Source: Clonostachys chloroleuca
Lineage: Eukaryota; Ascomycota; Sordariomycetes; Hypocreales; Bionectriaceae
Assembly: GCA_037952775.1 (NCBI GenBank)
Contig: JBANAY010000004.1
Location: 2,418,001-2,482,000 of the forward strand
Direction: 5' to 3'
DNA: 64,000 bases
In this document: positions 50,071 through 60,714 of the stretch, piece after piece
Layout of the letters: the number at the start of each line of letters is the position of its first letter
Position numbering within the stretch: position 1 is the stretch's first letter
Program-made: the position numbers and the translations under genes
The notes under the pieces: generated by a model
The model's input: the letters and a program-made list of their open reading frames with translations, nothing else
Told to the model about the DNA's origin: nothing
Database searches by the model: none

Positions 50071-50142
50071 TTCGGCTTAGACGTCATATCTTCCATTTGG
50101 GTATCCTTCAATTGGGATCGCTATTAGTGAAAGTGACTCCGT

Positions 50143-51025
50143 TCAAGCTTCCTCGTCCTCAACTTCCTCCATCGTAACCGTTAGAGGACGGGGCGGTGTG
50201 TCAGCTTCCCCGGAAACCGGACCGCTAGTTTGATCGGACTTTAGCTTGAGATATCCTTCCCTCTCTAACCTATCCGCCTCCTCGGGCTCAATGAGACCCC
50301 CTTGGCCCTTGCCCTTGTCCATTTTCATCTTGACCGCTGTCGGAACAAATGCAGCGACGGCCTCTTTTCGGAGATCGCGACTGACGGGTGCTGCCGAGTA
50401 AACTGTCTTGGACTCCACGGCCGGCGTTTCTTGCTTCGATGCTGACTCGTTCTCCTTTTGTTTCTCGGGATTTTCTGCATTTCTACGCGCCCGTCGCTTC
50501 GCATACCATTCGTCTAGAACTTCTTTCGGAATAGGCGGGGGCGTGTCCCGTGGCATGGGAATTCTCTGGACATCCTCAGGAACGTCCTCGTCACTGCTGG
50601 ATGCATCTTGATCACCTCGTCTCCTCTTGCCAAGCACACCTTGCCCAGAATCTCCTCGATCGCGGTTCCAGCCTCGTCCGAATGTAGGCGCTCTGTCCCC
50701 AAGACTCTCTCGGGCCTTTTTTACTGCTTTCAAATCTCTTTCCAAGCCCTCCAGCACCTGCTCTTCGTGTTTAGTGAGCTTCCCACCGCTTGTCGCAACC
50801 GCTTTGAGATCGTCAATCTGTTTTTGTATTCGGTTCGGGTTCTTTTGCGCGAGTTTCTCGTTTTTCCGGTTCTGAACATCGGCCTTGCCTTGAGAAGAGG
50901 CATTAGAAATGGCTTCATTGCATTGGGTGTGAAGAGAATGGTGGTGGCCAACCTTTTTTGATAGCTCGAGCCTTCTCGGCCTTGCGTTGAGCCTGGACAG
51001 GGTTGTAGTTCCGTTCCCCGGCCAT
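50143..51025 (-). CDS. WBP11-like pre-mRNA splicing factor (two exons)
   Basis: Exons 50953-51025 and 50143-50888 (intron donor GTTGGC, branch TTCTAATG, acceptor TCAAG) give 272 residues. The N-terminal Wbp11 domain is clear: MAGERNYNPVQAQRKAEKAR, then basic helices (KNEKLAQKNPNRIQKQI, VLEGLERDLKAVKKARE). A charged middle contains Arg/Lys-rich nuclear-localisation-like stretches (GKRRRGDQD), proline-rich PPPIPKEVLDEWYAKRRARR and an acidic C-terminus (EEVEDEEA). In animals WBP11/SNP70 is a nuclear splicing factor that binds WW-domain proteins through proline-rich motifs. The fungal homologue is shorter and lacks the long proline-rich tail, a common fungal form. Confidence 0.85.
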
Positions 51026-52155
51026 ATTTGTTCAGTTGTTCCTTTTGAAATAAGTCTTCAAAGTTGTCGTGGTGTGATAATGACCGTCAAGAACTTGATG
51101 CAAGGTGTTGAGCTGGTGATGCAATCGCCATGGAGACCAAAAGTCTGGAAGCAGACCAAAATCCGGCTGACTAAGCACCACAACATCCTTTCACGACCTC
51201 CTCCCTGACACTGCTTGTTTTGCTTTTCACAACTACCTATGCTAAACCCTGTTTCATGATAGATCTACAAAGCTGAATGCTTTATTTAACCGCTCTTCTA
51301 GCACCTGGCTAGACCTGACGCTTCAATGAATAAGGAACTCGGCGCAAATGCCTCCTTTAACTCGAATTGCAGGATCCAACTCGATTCTGTTTAACAATAG
51401 CTGACTGAAGCTCCTCGTTGTCAGTAAAAAAAAAAATCGTATTAATCGTTTTTTTTTGTCCAAACAGATATTTGCATCCTAAACCAAAATCTGTTCTTCT
51501 GATTCAGCAGATTAAGGAGGATTGGCACCATCTATTCAACCGCAACTTCTCATGAAATTATCTTGCGTAAAACTGACGACAATTCTTTTCATATAATAGG
51601 GAAATACACCCGCATCGCTCAATCTTATGTTGCGGGACTGTCGCTTCTGTTTGGACAATTCCGATCCCCCATCATCGACATGAATAAGCAGGAGAGAAGT
51701 CTGGCGGGAGTAGAGTTGTGACAGGTATCCTGCTCCGACCATCGTCCTTAGTACTCGCAAATCAGCGGAGAGTGAAATCTACAGGAAAATAGCTAACCGT
51801 TGAGACCCCTGGTCGAACCACGGCGAGATGTTTTCCTCAATAAGATGGAGTTCAAAGGAGGTTTCATGCCCATGCCAGCTGTCTCATGTCTGATATGAAT
51901 CACATGTGTCGCACCTTTGTTGGTGGCCAAAAGCGGTCACACGTCGAAGGCTCCTCTAGCTCCTTCGTCTGTTTCTTTTTTCTATTTCCATCGCTCTTTC
52001 TTCTACTTTGTCGTGCTATTGGATCTTTGCTTTATATATATATATATATAAAAAGGTCGGGATGATGGAGCAAGGCACTGGCATAAAGCACGAACAGCTA
52101 TTGGTTTGCGAAGACTAAACGAGATCCCGCATGGCTGCAGAATTTAATCCGCATA
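51026..52155. other. Intergenic, start of a repeat-bearing interval
   Basis: It contains the WBP11-like promoter at its left end, A/T homopolymers near 51427-51460 and a (TA)9 microsatellite at 52033-52050. No gene is seen. Confidence 0.5.
52033..52051. repeat. (TA)n microsatellite
   Basis: About nine TA units flanked by T and A runs. Confidence 0.85.
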
Positions 52156-52380
52156 ATGCCTTTGGTCTGGCTCAAGTTCCAGCTTCCTTCCACGTCACTG
52201 TTGTTGGCCAGCAGTGACACGCGCCTTGGTGTGTTAGTCGACATGCCATGGGACAGAACAAAATGTCCTCAATGCAACAGAGCTCACCCAGCTTGGGCCC
52301 CAGACTGCCCCGACTCGGAAACACAGGCTATGTTCAAGAATTCAAGAATTGTAAAGATATCGTTGCTCCAAGATGGGTAA
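52156..52380 (+). mobile_element. Possible degraded gag/ORF1 relic of a LINE-type retrotransposon
   Basis: A short frame contains KCPQCNRAHPAWAPDCPD, a C-x2-C-x3-H-x6-C cluster. It resembles the zinc-knuckle region of ORF1 proteins in fungal non-LTR elements, where a HPAWS-like block is common. The frame is closed soon on both sides and no reverse transcriptase is seen nearby, so at most it is a fossil. It could also be chance. Confidence 0.35.
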
Positions 52381-53284
52381 TAATCAATGTGTGGCTACTT
52401 AAGCCCGACCAGCTGGCCTACCTAGCTGTAGGCTTCCTTCTTGAAGTTTACAACCAAGTTATCATCAGTTATTGCAGACCCTAATCAGCCCAGTTACCTT
52501 CCAACACAACGGGCTATACGATAGTATGAAGATGAAGAGGTCTAAGAAACTGAAATTCAAGGCGAAGATTCAGAAAGTAGTTGCGAATTCTAGCCGGGGA
52601 ATATAAGAAACAACAACATGCTTACAGTCGACCGAACCAAGCTCTAGGACTCGGACTCAGACCTCTGGTACTACTGACGATACTATCTAAACACAGATAT
52701 GAGTTCGCCCGAGCGTGCTAGCTCTATTGCTTCCAGAGCTCTATGCCTAAGGTACCTCTATACCGCCCTCCAGCCTTCCCAAGATGCGTCCAATTTTCGA
52801 ACTGAGGAGGAAGTCTCAAGTTCTGCAGTTCTGCAGCATCTGAAAGCTCTGTATCAGATGCTGCAGAACTTGAGGCTTTCTCTTCAGATCGAAAATTGTA
52901 TGCATTTTAGGAATGCCGGAGGGCGGGATAGAGGTAGGCGTAAAGGCTCTGGAAGCAATAGAGCTATCATAAGCCCTTGGTATTATGGCGGTTAAGACGC
53001 GTGGGATCCTCAGTTGGTATTCCTGGCTGTTGAACTAGTTGGTTTGGGAAGTTACTCTTCGGCAGGTGCATAGACGTGTCTCGACGGGATATGGACCTCA
53101 TACTGGTACTAAAAGGACATGTGTTGTGGGTGCCTTACACGAATTGGCTGATTAGGTCATGGCCGAGGTAAAGCTTCAAGTCCATTATATACCTACGATG
53201 GAGCAGTTGATTATTGTATGATGTGACAGAGGAAGGTGGCGGGAGGCGGGTCCCTCTTTATTTCCTTTTTATTCACTTGAGGGA
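52381..53284. other. Intergenic, possibly derived from a repeat
   Basis: A 98-codon ORF at 52699-52995 encodes a Ser/Leu/Gln-rich helical segment and contains a strong inverted repeat (separate entry). No complete gene is seen. This may be further debris of the element at 52156. Confidence 0.4.
52815..52874. repeat. Long inverted repeat (hairpin)
   Basis: The arm at 52854-52874 (21 bases) is perfectly complementary to 52815-52843 once an 8-base duplication of TTCTGCAG in the left arm is looped out. The loop between the arms is about 10 bases. The resulting stem is strong in either DNA or RNA. Confidence 0.8.
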
Positions 53285-53510
53285 CCAAGTGTCTGAAATA
53301 AAACAGGGCACACCAGAGCTCTTTTCATATAAGCTGGAGATCTCATCCTGTTATTAATAATATTCCAAATAATAACAGTAAAATAATATATTATTGTATA
53401 TTATTTAGCTTGATATTATATTGATAGCTGGGTTGATTGTTTTGATATTGTGTCGAAATCTGAGGCTGTATGGGGGCTTTGGTGTGCCATGTTTTGTTTT
53501 GGCCACTTGG
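53285..53510 (+). mobile_element. MITE-like element, copy 2
   Basis: The element is 226 bp long. The left terminal 35 bases (53285-53319) and the reverse complement of the right terminal 35 (53476-53510) match at 29 positions, including CCAAGTG at the tips and GGCACACC inside. The interior is AT-rich and shares TTTAGCTTGATAT with copy 1 at 40291-40505. It is non-coding and no target-site duplication is obvious. A transposase source is not in the window. Confidence 0.7.
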
Positions 53511-54901
53511 GGAGTTACCAAACAGAAGATGCAAGATGACAAATGTAGTGAATACCTCTTAAGGATGACCTACATGTCAGTGGTGGAGCAGGGTTACACT
53601 GCTTCTTGATACCACGGACAGTTACTTCTAGGCGGACCTGCACAGGGAACTGATCAAACCAATCATTCAATCAATGGATGAAGAAGCCTGTTTGGTGATA
53701 TTTACCGACTATAATGCTTGATCATATTGTCTCTTGTCAAACCTTTAGGCGGCGAAGCCACGAACAGAGATAGATCTCAATTCTCGTCGATCCTCGATGT
53801 GCATGGTCTCCCGGGATCTCTCGCACAGCGGCGCATTTATTCGGATTTTCTGCTACTTTTCGTGTCGAGCGTCAATTGGTTCGTTCAGGTCACGTTACCA
53901 AGGTCTCTCTATGTGCTGCGTGTTGCCAGGCCAAGTGGGTGCTTTGGTTTCTCTGAACTTCGATGATTCGCATGAAGAAAGAAGTGGCCTGCATACCGCA
54001 ACGTCATGCCCTATTTATGCTTGGCATTTATTCGTCTTGGCATATAGCCGCGAGCGTCTAATCAAAGCAAGGAATTGGCTAGAATTCGCTCTCAAGCCGA
54101 GTTCCTCCCCTTCGATTCCACCCGTATGCATAATGACCTGTCCTTCTGGTAATAAGTGGAGTGCTTCCTGCACTTTGCTTCTGATAGCCAGCTGGCTAGA
54201 TGGGAACTTTTTTCTCTCTGTGCTTGCAGATTTCTGTCACTGGAACGATTCTTTATTGCCTCAGAGCGTGACGGTAAAAATCTGCTGTCTGTACGTGATG
54301 CCGAACAAAAGGACCCATCACCGGCGCCTTGCCTGCCACTCTGCAACTGCGATGTCGTGCGTGAAAGTAAAAGAGCCGGCCGGATCGGCTGTTGTCCCGG
54401 TTGCATTGCATTTCAGATCAATTTATTTCCAGCACTTCCGGGTCTTGTCGTGCTGTGTCCGCACAGTTCTGACTCCGAATTGTACCCTTCAACATCTCCT
54501 CAACGACCAATAGTGTTCATGATCAAAAGCGCATACGCCAAGGTCACCCAGTAAGTTTCATGAATCCTGGCATTCAGATCTCATAAGAGACCAGCAGTGG
54601 CCTACACTGGTTTCCTATTCCTCAATGCCCATGTTCCCCGCGGGCCACGGACGGCATTACTTTGGTGGATAAGCCATTGCTCAGCTTGCACCGGAGCCCG
54701 TCACTGCGTGCAAGAATCGTCTTATTTCATGCGTGGCATACCTTAAAGGTTTCGTAATTGCTGCATGCATATTGAAAATCCGATGTGCTTGTCCAAGAGA
54801 TGGGGCACCGAGGGCATTAAGCGCATGTTCTTGCTGGCTCAGCATTTCAAGATCCCGGTTTAATTTCCAGTCTTCTGGTGGGTTGAATATTTATAGACAG
54901 G
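53511..54901. other. Upstream region of the 231-residue gene, with an unexplained 238-codon ORF
   Basis: ORF 53797-54513 (plus) is long for this base composition, but its Cys/Ser-rich translation shows no domain and other frames are also open. A strong donor-like GTAAGT follows at 54551. The region may be the leader of the next gene. Confidence 0.35.
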
Positions 54902-55646
54902 ATGGTCTCGAATTATTCGGCTTCAGGCCAATTCAAGCGTTCTCCATTCAGGATGTTTCGTCGCAGAAATGTTGCCGAGAACCAGCTCCGGCTACCATCG
55001 TCGAGTTCCTCGCGCCCGTTCATGGAAGGGAAGCCACCGCCGAAGCGAGACTTCCGGGAACACTTGAAGTGGGTTACACGGAAGATCAAGAGGTGGTTTC
55101 ACAGCTTCCGCTTCACTCGCTCTCGGTCCCGTAAACATTCTACATCCCCCACGCCCTTTATCTCTGCCGTTCCAAACATGGCAAGGTCCAGGACACCGCC
55201 AACACCGACAACACCCGTCACGCCTCGGACAATCTATAACCCCAGAATGAGCGCTGATAGACGGCCAATTCTTTACAGCAATGAAATGAATGATTCGGAG
55301 ATTCCGGAATTTTACGAGTTATCGCCCTCGAAACGACCTCGGCCTCAAGGCCTTTGCCCATCATTGCCAGTGTCCTATGAGCCCCCAGTCTATCATGCGC
55401 AGACGACCGACGTACGAGACGAAAGCCTCTACGAAGTCAAAGGTGCACCCGAATCACGATGGTCGCTGAGTACGTTAGGTATGTTTTGGACTCTATAATC
55501 TATCTATGAACCAACTAACTCCTTTAGATACGAGGTCGATCCGAAACCTATTAATAGGAGACTTCAAGGTCTGGAATCTCCTCGACGAAGCCAAGACAGT
55601 CTTCCCATTTCACGACCCTGTAGCTCAAAGAGCGAGGGTCAGGTAA
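54902..55646 (+). CDS. Small basic Ser/Pro-rich protein of unknown function (two exons)
   Basis: Exons 54902-55478 and 55528-55646 join in phase (intron GTATGT, branch AACTAAC, acceptor TTTAG, 49 nt) to give 231 residues. The N-terminal 85 residues are very basic, with FREHLKWVTRKIKRWFHSFRF forming a possible amphipathic helix. A Thr/Pro-rich segment with SP/TP sites follows (TPPTPTTPVTPR), then acidic tyrosine motifs (EIPEFYELSPSKRPRP). The second exon adds a conserved-looking helix (NLLIGDFKVWNLLDEAKTVF). The good intron and composition support a real gene. The family is not recognised; phosphorylation by proline-directed kinases is only a guess from the SP/TP sites. Confidence 0.65.
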
Positions 55647-58600
55647 ACCCCAAATCAAAATACAGCTTGATCTTCTGAATTAGATGATAGAATGCCTCTA
55701 GTACAGGCATATAACGATTCGACATCATCACACGGGCCACCCTCTATTCACTCCCTCCCTCTCCCAGGTCGAACACCCTCATTTCAATTTTCCTTCCATT
55801 TCACGATACATACTACCCTCCCTCTCTCATTTTCTTTGATTTGGCTCCTATCTAGCTCGGTTTTGTTACATGCATTTGGAAACGTCTATTCGGCAAGCAT
55901 AAGTCCTCATGAGATACCAGGCGGCGGCAAAAGTTTGGCTTGCTTGTGAGTTGGTATAGCAAGGGAAAGGGGGAAGGATAAACGACAAAACGACATCAAG
56001 TTTATGATTTTCATTGTGTTTTACGTGGCTCCTCGTTACGATTTTGAGAAGTCCCTTACTTATAACGATTTTACGATTACGATATATATAGAAATGCTTT
56101 CAATGATGATGAATTTACTCTCCCTTGTCCCTCGTTCTTACGAGTCGCGTGCACAGCAACAGCTTCAGAGCTTACCTATACGCAGATGGAAACCAGGCAG
56201 AGCATGGCTGATTGCGGACAGTAATGATTGGAACGAGGGTAATATTGGTCCCAGCGGGCACGTACATATACATCGGAAGAGGTACAGCACGCACTGGGTG
56301 CTCACATCGCTGTTGGTCAGCCTGAGCGCGTATTTGCATCACCCAAAGGGGTAAGCCGACAATGCGACGCACATGCTCAGCACGAGAAAGACCGCATTGT
56401 CACTCTGATGGCGGGACAACAGCCCGTCTTATAATGTGAGAGCATTTATGCATTCAACCCATCTCGGTCAACTTTGTTCGGTGAGTGGGCATGGGTGTGA
56501 CGGCAGCTAATGCACTTGAGATACTGGCTGGCAGATTGTGCTTTTTCAGGTGGCCAGGGGGTGGCAGACAATCTCATGATACCCAAAAAAAAACATGTGG
56601 TGAGAGTGAGGGCAGGAATCACATGTGACGGTTACACCACACGCACTCCTCCAATATTGCCCGCAACCGCACACCGGCCAATCGTTTTTTTCTTGTGTTG
56701 TGACCGTCACACATCTACATCGTTGTTACTTGGCTTGGAATGCGGTGCATCTGCTACCCTCCCATCGCCCGGCGAGTCCTCGAGGGAATGCGAAGAATTA
56801 CCCACGCATCGTCGTCCGCCCCAAGTCTGCTTGACCGGGAGGGCGCCCGTCGTCCCTGGTGGCAATCGAAATTCCAGGCCTGCACTCGCCTAGATCATCA
56901 TCGGCGACTCACGCACGGCTCCAAGTGGAGACGGTCGGTTCGAGAGGGAGGCTTAAAACAGACGCGCTCGGGCTCATTCCCCCTGCAAACATGTCTGGCT
57001 CTGTGATTTCAATCTCCGTAAGGTTAGTCCGGGCCTGCGTAGTCGGATGTTGCGCCCGCAACGACATGCTAGCATGAGTAGTCAGACGCAGGTGTGGTCG
57101 TCAGCCATGGTCATGCATGAACGGCAGTGTGTACCGAGCCTGCTGCTACTGTAGAGCAAGAGATGGCACAGACAGTAGTCGCGAGGTCTGCAGAAACCTA
57201 GAATTTAGAGTGGCTTTTTGACCCTGTTTGGTGCTGCTTGTCTCAGTCATCCTCGTTGCCGTCGATTGATGGTGATGTTCTCTGTGTCTGTTCGGGGATG
57301 TCCGCGCCCGTTGAGGGACTCCACAGAATATTAATGGAGCGGCGCAAGAGCCAAGCTAGAAAACACAAGGCGACGAAAAGCAATATTGCCCGTGTCAGCT
57401 CCGAGGGTAGCGCCTGTTTCTATTCGCCTGGTCTTCGCTCTAGGTAAAACCACGGTCGGTCAGCTAGGCGATCCTCCGCCGAAAACCAGCAACGGCCGCC
57501 GGAGAAGGACAATAGTCTCGGGAAAAGATTCATTAGATGAAGACGGAAAAGAAAGGGGATAGAGCCACATCGGAGGGAGCAAGTCAATCCCGTAAAAGGT
57601 ATGGATATGTGGGTGTGTCACTATGTATGCGAGAGATCAAAGCCTAGTACAGCCTTTTCCTGCCCATCTCAAGCGGCGACCTGTCATTCGCTGCCCGGCG
57701 CCCGCTGGCTGATGAATCACAGGCCTACTATTATACGGACGAGGACATCATCAGCTCAGACCCTGGCCCGCATCCATGCAACACACACTGGGAGTTGTGT
57801 GGGGGTCAGCGTGGTGTTTCATGCAAGTGCTCGTCTGATCTGTCAAGTCCATCCTTAAGCAATAACTGTATATAGCAACAGGGCCAACGCCTATCCTGAC
57901 CTTTTCTTTTTCCTGGCGAGGCGGGCAAATCGTAGAACCACGAGGGTAGCTCGAGCCATGGTCGGGGCGGGGCACAATGCAAGGCCCTCTGGCGCGGCGT
58001 TGGATGCGTCTGGCTGGCTGGCTGGCCGGCTGGCCGCCCCTCTCCTGTAGCCCGCTCCGTTAGCCTCTCTAGCAGCCTCCAGCATTGTTTCAGCGTGTAC
58101 TGTGCGGGCTGGCAACGGGCCCAGGCTCCAGCAGCAATATGCCACACGGCGCAGAGAAAATTAGTTTCCAATGTTCTCGTCGTCATGCAGATGATGGACC
58201 AGGGCTCTGCGTGCTCCAGGGTGGTGTGGGTTCACTCTTCGTCGGTGGCTGCAGCGCAAGCGGGCCCGTGGCCCCTCTAAAAGCCCGCTGGCCACAGGGA
58301 GTCAGGGACCCTGCAGGGTGCCCCGAGGCCCTCAAAGCCCAACCCGAACCATGCTTGCCATGCTCCCTGGGACTAGTGGTGCTACGGGGCCCTTGCGCCC
58401 GTGGTAAGGCCGGCGAATCGCTGCCCTCTTGGATCGGATAGCTACAACTTATTATTAAGAGAAATGAGTTAGAATTCTGGGGATCTCGAACGGCCAGTAT
58501 GCTGATGGAGACTCGATGCAGCAGCCGGGTCGGGCCATCTTCTACCGTGACCGACATGGTCGCACGGCAATAAAATGGCAGGTAAGCGCCAATTCAGCCT

Positions 58601-60714
58601 CTGCGCGCGAGGCATGGAGCCCGGAGGCATTCCATCGCATCCAGCCAGCAAGCCCGGGATACCCAACCGAGCAACTCCTCTGCCAGAGCTCTGTCGCTCA
58701 TTTAACCAGCAGGCCAGCCAGTCATGGCTCTTCCAGGGCACTGGGGCGATCCAGGGTGCTCTCAATGGCTTTCCGAGGTTACATGCAGCCGTTGTACATA
58801 CACATCCCTCCGCCTTGGCTCTGCCAAACCCATTTATTTCGCTAGGGATCCAGCGACGGCGCTAGAAGTAATAAACCCGTACGTCTCAGGAATTACTCAT
58901 CGTTTTGCGCTGTTTGATAAGATAAGTGTAGGTGCAGCAGTGCGACTTCGCGATGTTTTATTCCCTCTTTCCAAACTGATGAGGTAATGCTGCAGCTGGC
59001 ATTTCATTTCATGTGTTTCTAGATTGACTAAAAGAGAGGGGAAGCGGAGGGTCCCGAAGCAGGGCTACTATTAGCCGGCGGCTGGACTCAGACCTGACTG
59101 CCTACCTACCAAGGCATACCGAAAGCTGAGGGAAACACCACGGCGATGGTGGCCATTTTCCAACAATGGATCTATCAACTCATCGACTAGGTACGTAGAC
59201 GGGGTTGTGTAATAAGCAAACAAGCAAATGGCCACTTATAGAAACGACAAATGGAATCGATCCTCCATGAACGATGTGGAGGCAGCACAGACCAAGGCTT
59301 GATGTACCTGTACTCGACACATTGTACACGGCCGGGGACCGTTATTACAGGCTTTGCTGCCACGAATCTCCAATCCCCATCGAAGGGTTCAGGATGACTC
59401 GGTAGACGGTAGCTAGTCTTGTTTTCCCTGTCATCCGTCCCCAGAGTCATGCGTTGGTCGATACTTGTTCTGCCCTCGCTATGGACGGGGAACACTGTGC
59501 AAGACGATCGCTCTGGGGCTCGTATCTCGAGGGTCCTGATTCATTACAAGTTGCCCTTATTAAGGCTTTCTCGACCTCAGGAACTAGAACCGAGGTAAGC
59601 TCCAGCAGCAAGCCGACCAGTCAGGCAGCAAGCACGGTACCCACCATCATGACCTACCTTGCCTACTCTGTAGTTGGCCTCCGTGCAGGAGGAATATCCC
59701 CCGAACCGGCCAGGGCCCCAAAAGAGGGACCAGCGTTTATTAATATCTGGGCGGGTGCTCTCTGCCCAGGTCTCACGGTGTGTGGTGGCATCATAAGTGG
59801 TGCTTGGACCGCTCTGGAGAGGACCCCCAACTTTGTAAACTGTGCTCTCTCCTCCCCCCGCCCGTCCCCCCACTGCGAGAAAATACTACGGCATGGACTC
59901 GCACTCAACCGCGCACCAGGGGGGAAAGCTGCGGGTCCGTAGTGCGGTTTGACGCAGCGAGTTGGATCTTGTGGCGACTTCGGCACTATGTGCGCCGGGG
60001 AGCCAAGCAGGCCAAGCTCCTGGCTAGCCCACTGGGAATGCGAGCCCACGGGTGGGCGACATCGCATCGGGGCCCGTGTCGGTCCAAAGTCGAGTCGCAA
60101 GCGCAGCACGCTGGAATTGGAAGTCTGTCGGAAGGTAGGTAGGCACTAGTTGAGAGTTAAAGGCAATGGATGGCTGCCATAGCACATAGCACCTTGATCT
60201 TAGTACCGACGGGGTACCTCCTACCTGCGCGAGTGGAGGTTTTCTAATAAAGTTACTCCAACACCGTTCACTCTAGCCAGCGACCGAGTCCCAGTTGACA
60301 TTCCATTTGTCCATCCTCGTAGCCCGGAAGCCGTCGTCAGCGTCTGGCTTTTTTCCTCTCTTCCATTGCTGTGCTCGGATTCCGTCTTGCTCGTCTGATC
60401 ACGTCCAGAAAGCCTGGATGAGCAGCTGTTCCTAGGACGGCCTCAGACTCATGCTCGTGCTGCTTACAGGTACCCTCACCTCGACACCCACGTACCCGAT
60501 ACGGTCGCAGCCACCTTGTCTCCGGCCACCACCACCACCAGCTCCAGCTCCAGCACCCGTACCGCACCTCTAGCACACCCATCCACTGCACTGGACACAC
60601 TGACTTGCCTTGCTTGACGTGTGGGGGGCCCATTCCCTCCGTCATTTCTTTCCTCTGCCCGCCCATCCTTCTCATCCCCAACCGCCTCACCCTCGCGCAA
60701 GCACACATTTGCCC
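55647..60714. promoter_or_regulatory. Long upstream region of areA
   Basis: About 5 kb without a supported gene. ORFs of up to 162 codons overlap on several frames and have no domains. The interval is GC-rich from about 57.9 kb and pyrimidine-rich just before the start codon (60640-60714). A candidate leader acceptor CTTACAG lies at 60469-60475. It holds the areA promoter and probably a long leader; areA-type genes are known for long leaders and autoregulation by GATA sites. Confidence 0.5.
58916..58926 (+). promoter_or_regulatory. Tandem GATA sites upstream of areA
   Basis: Two overlapping GATAAG motifs (GATAAGATAAG) lie about 1.8 kb before the areA start codon. Paired HGATAR sites are the preferred targets of fungal nitrogen GATA factors, so this is a candidate for autoregulation or for a repressing GATA factor. 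Further single sites exist, for example TGATAG on the minus strand near 59167. Confidence 0.45.

Noticed and set aside
53285..53510. Coding transposon (Tc1/mariner or Fot1 type) between the inverted repeats
   Set aside because: Only about 226 bp separate the ends and the interior is AT-rich and closed in all frames, so at most it is a non-autonomous element.
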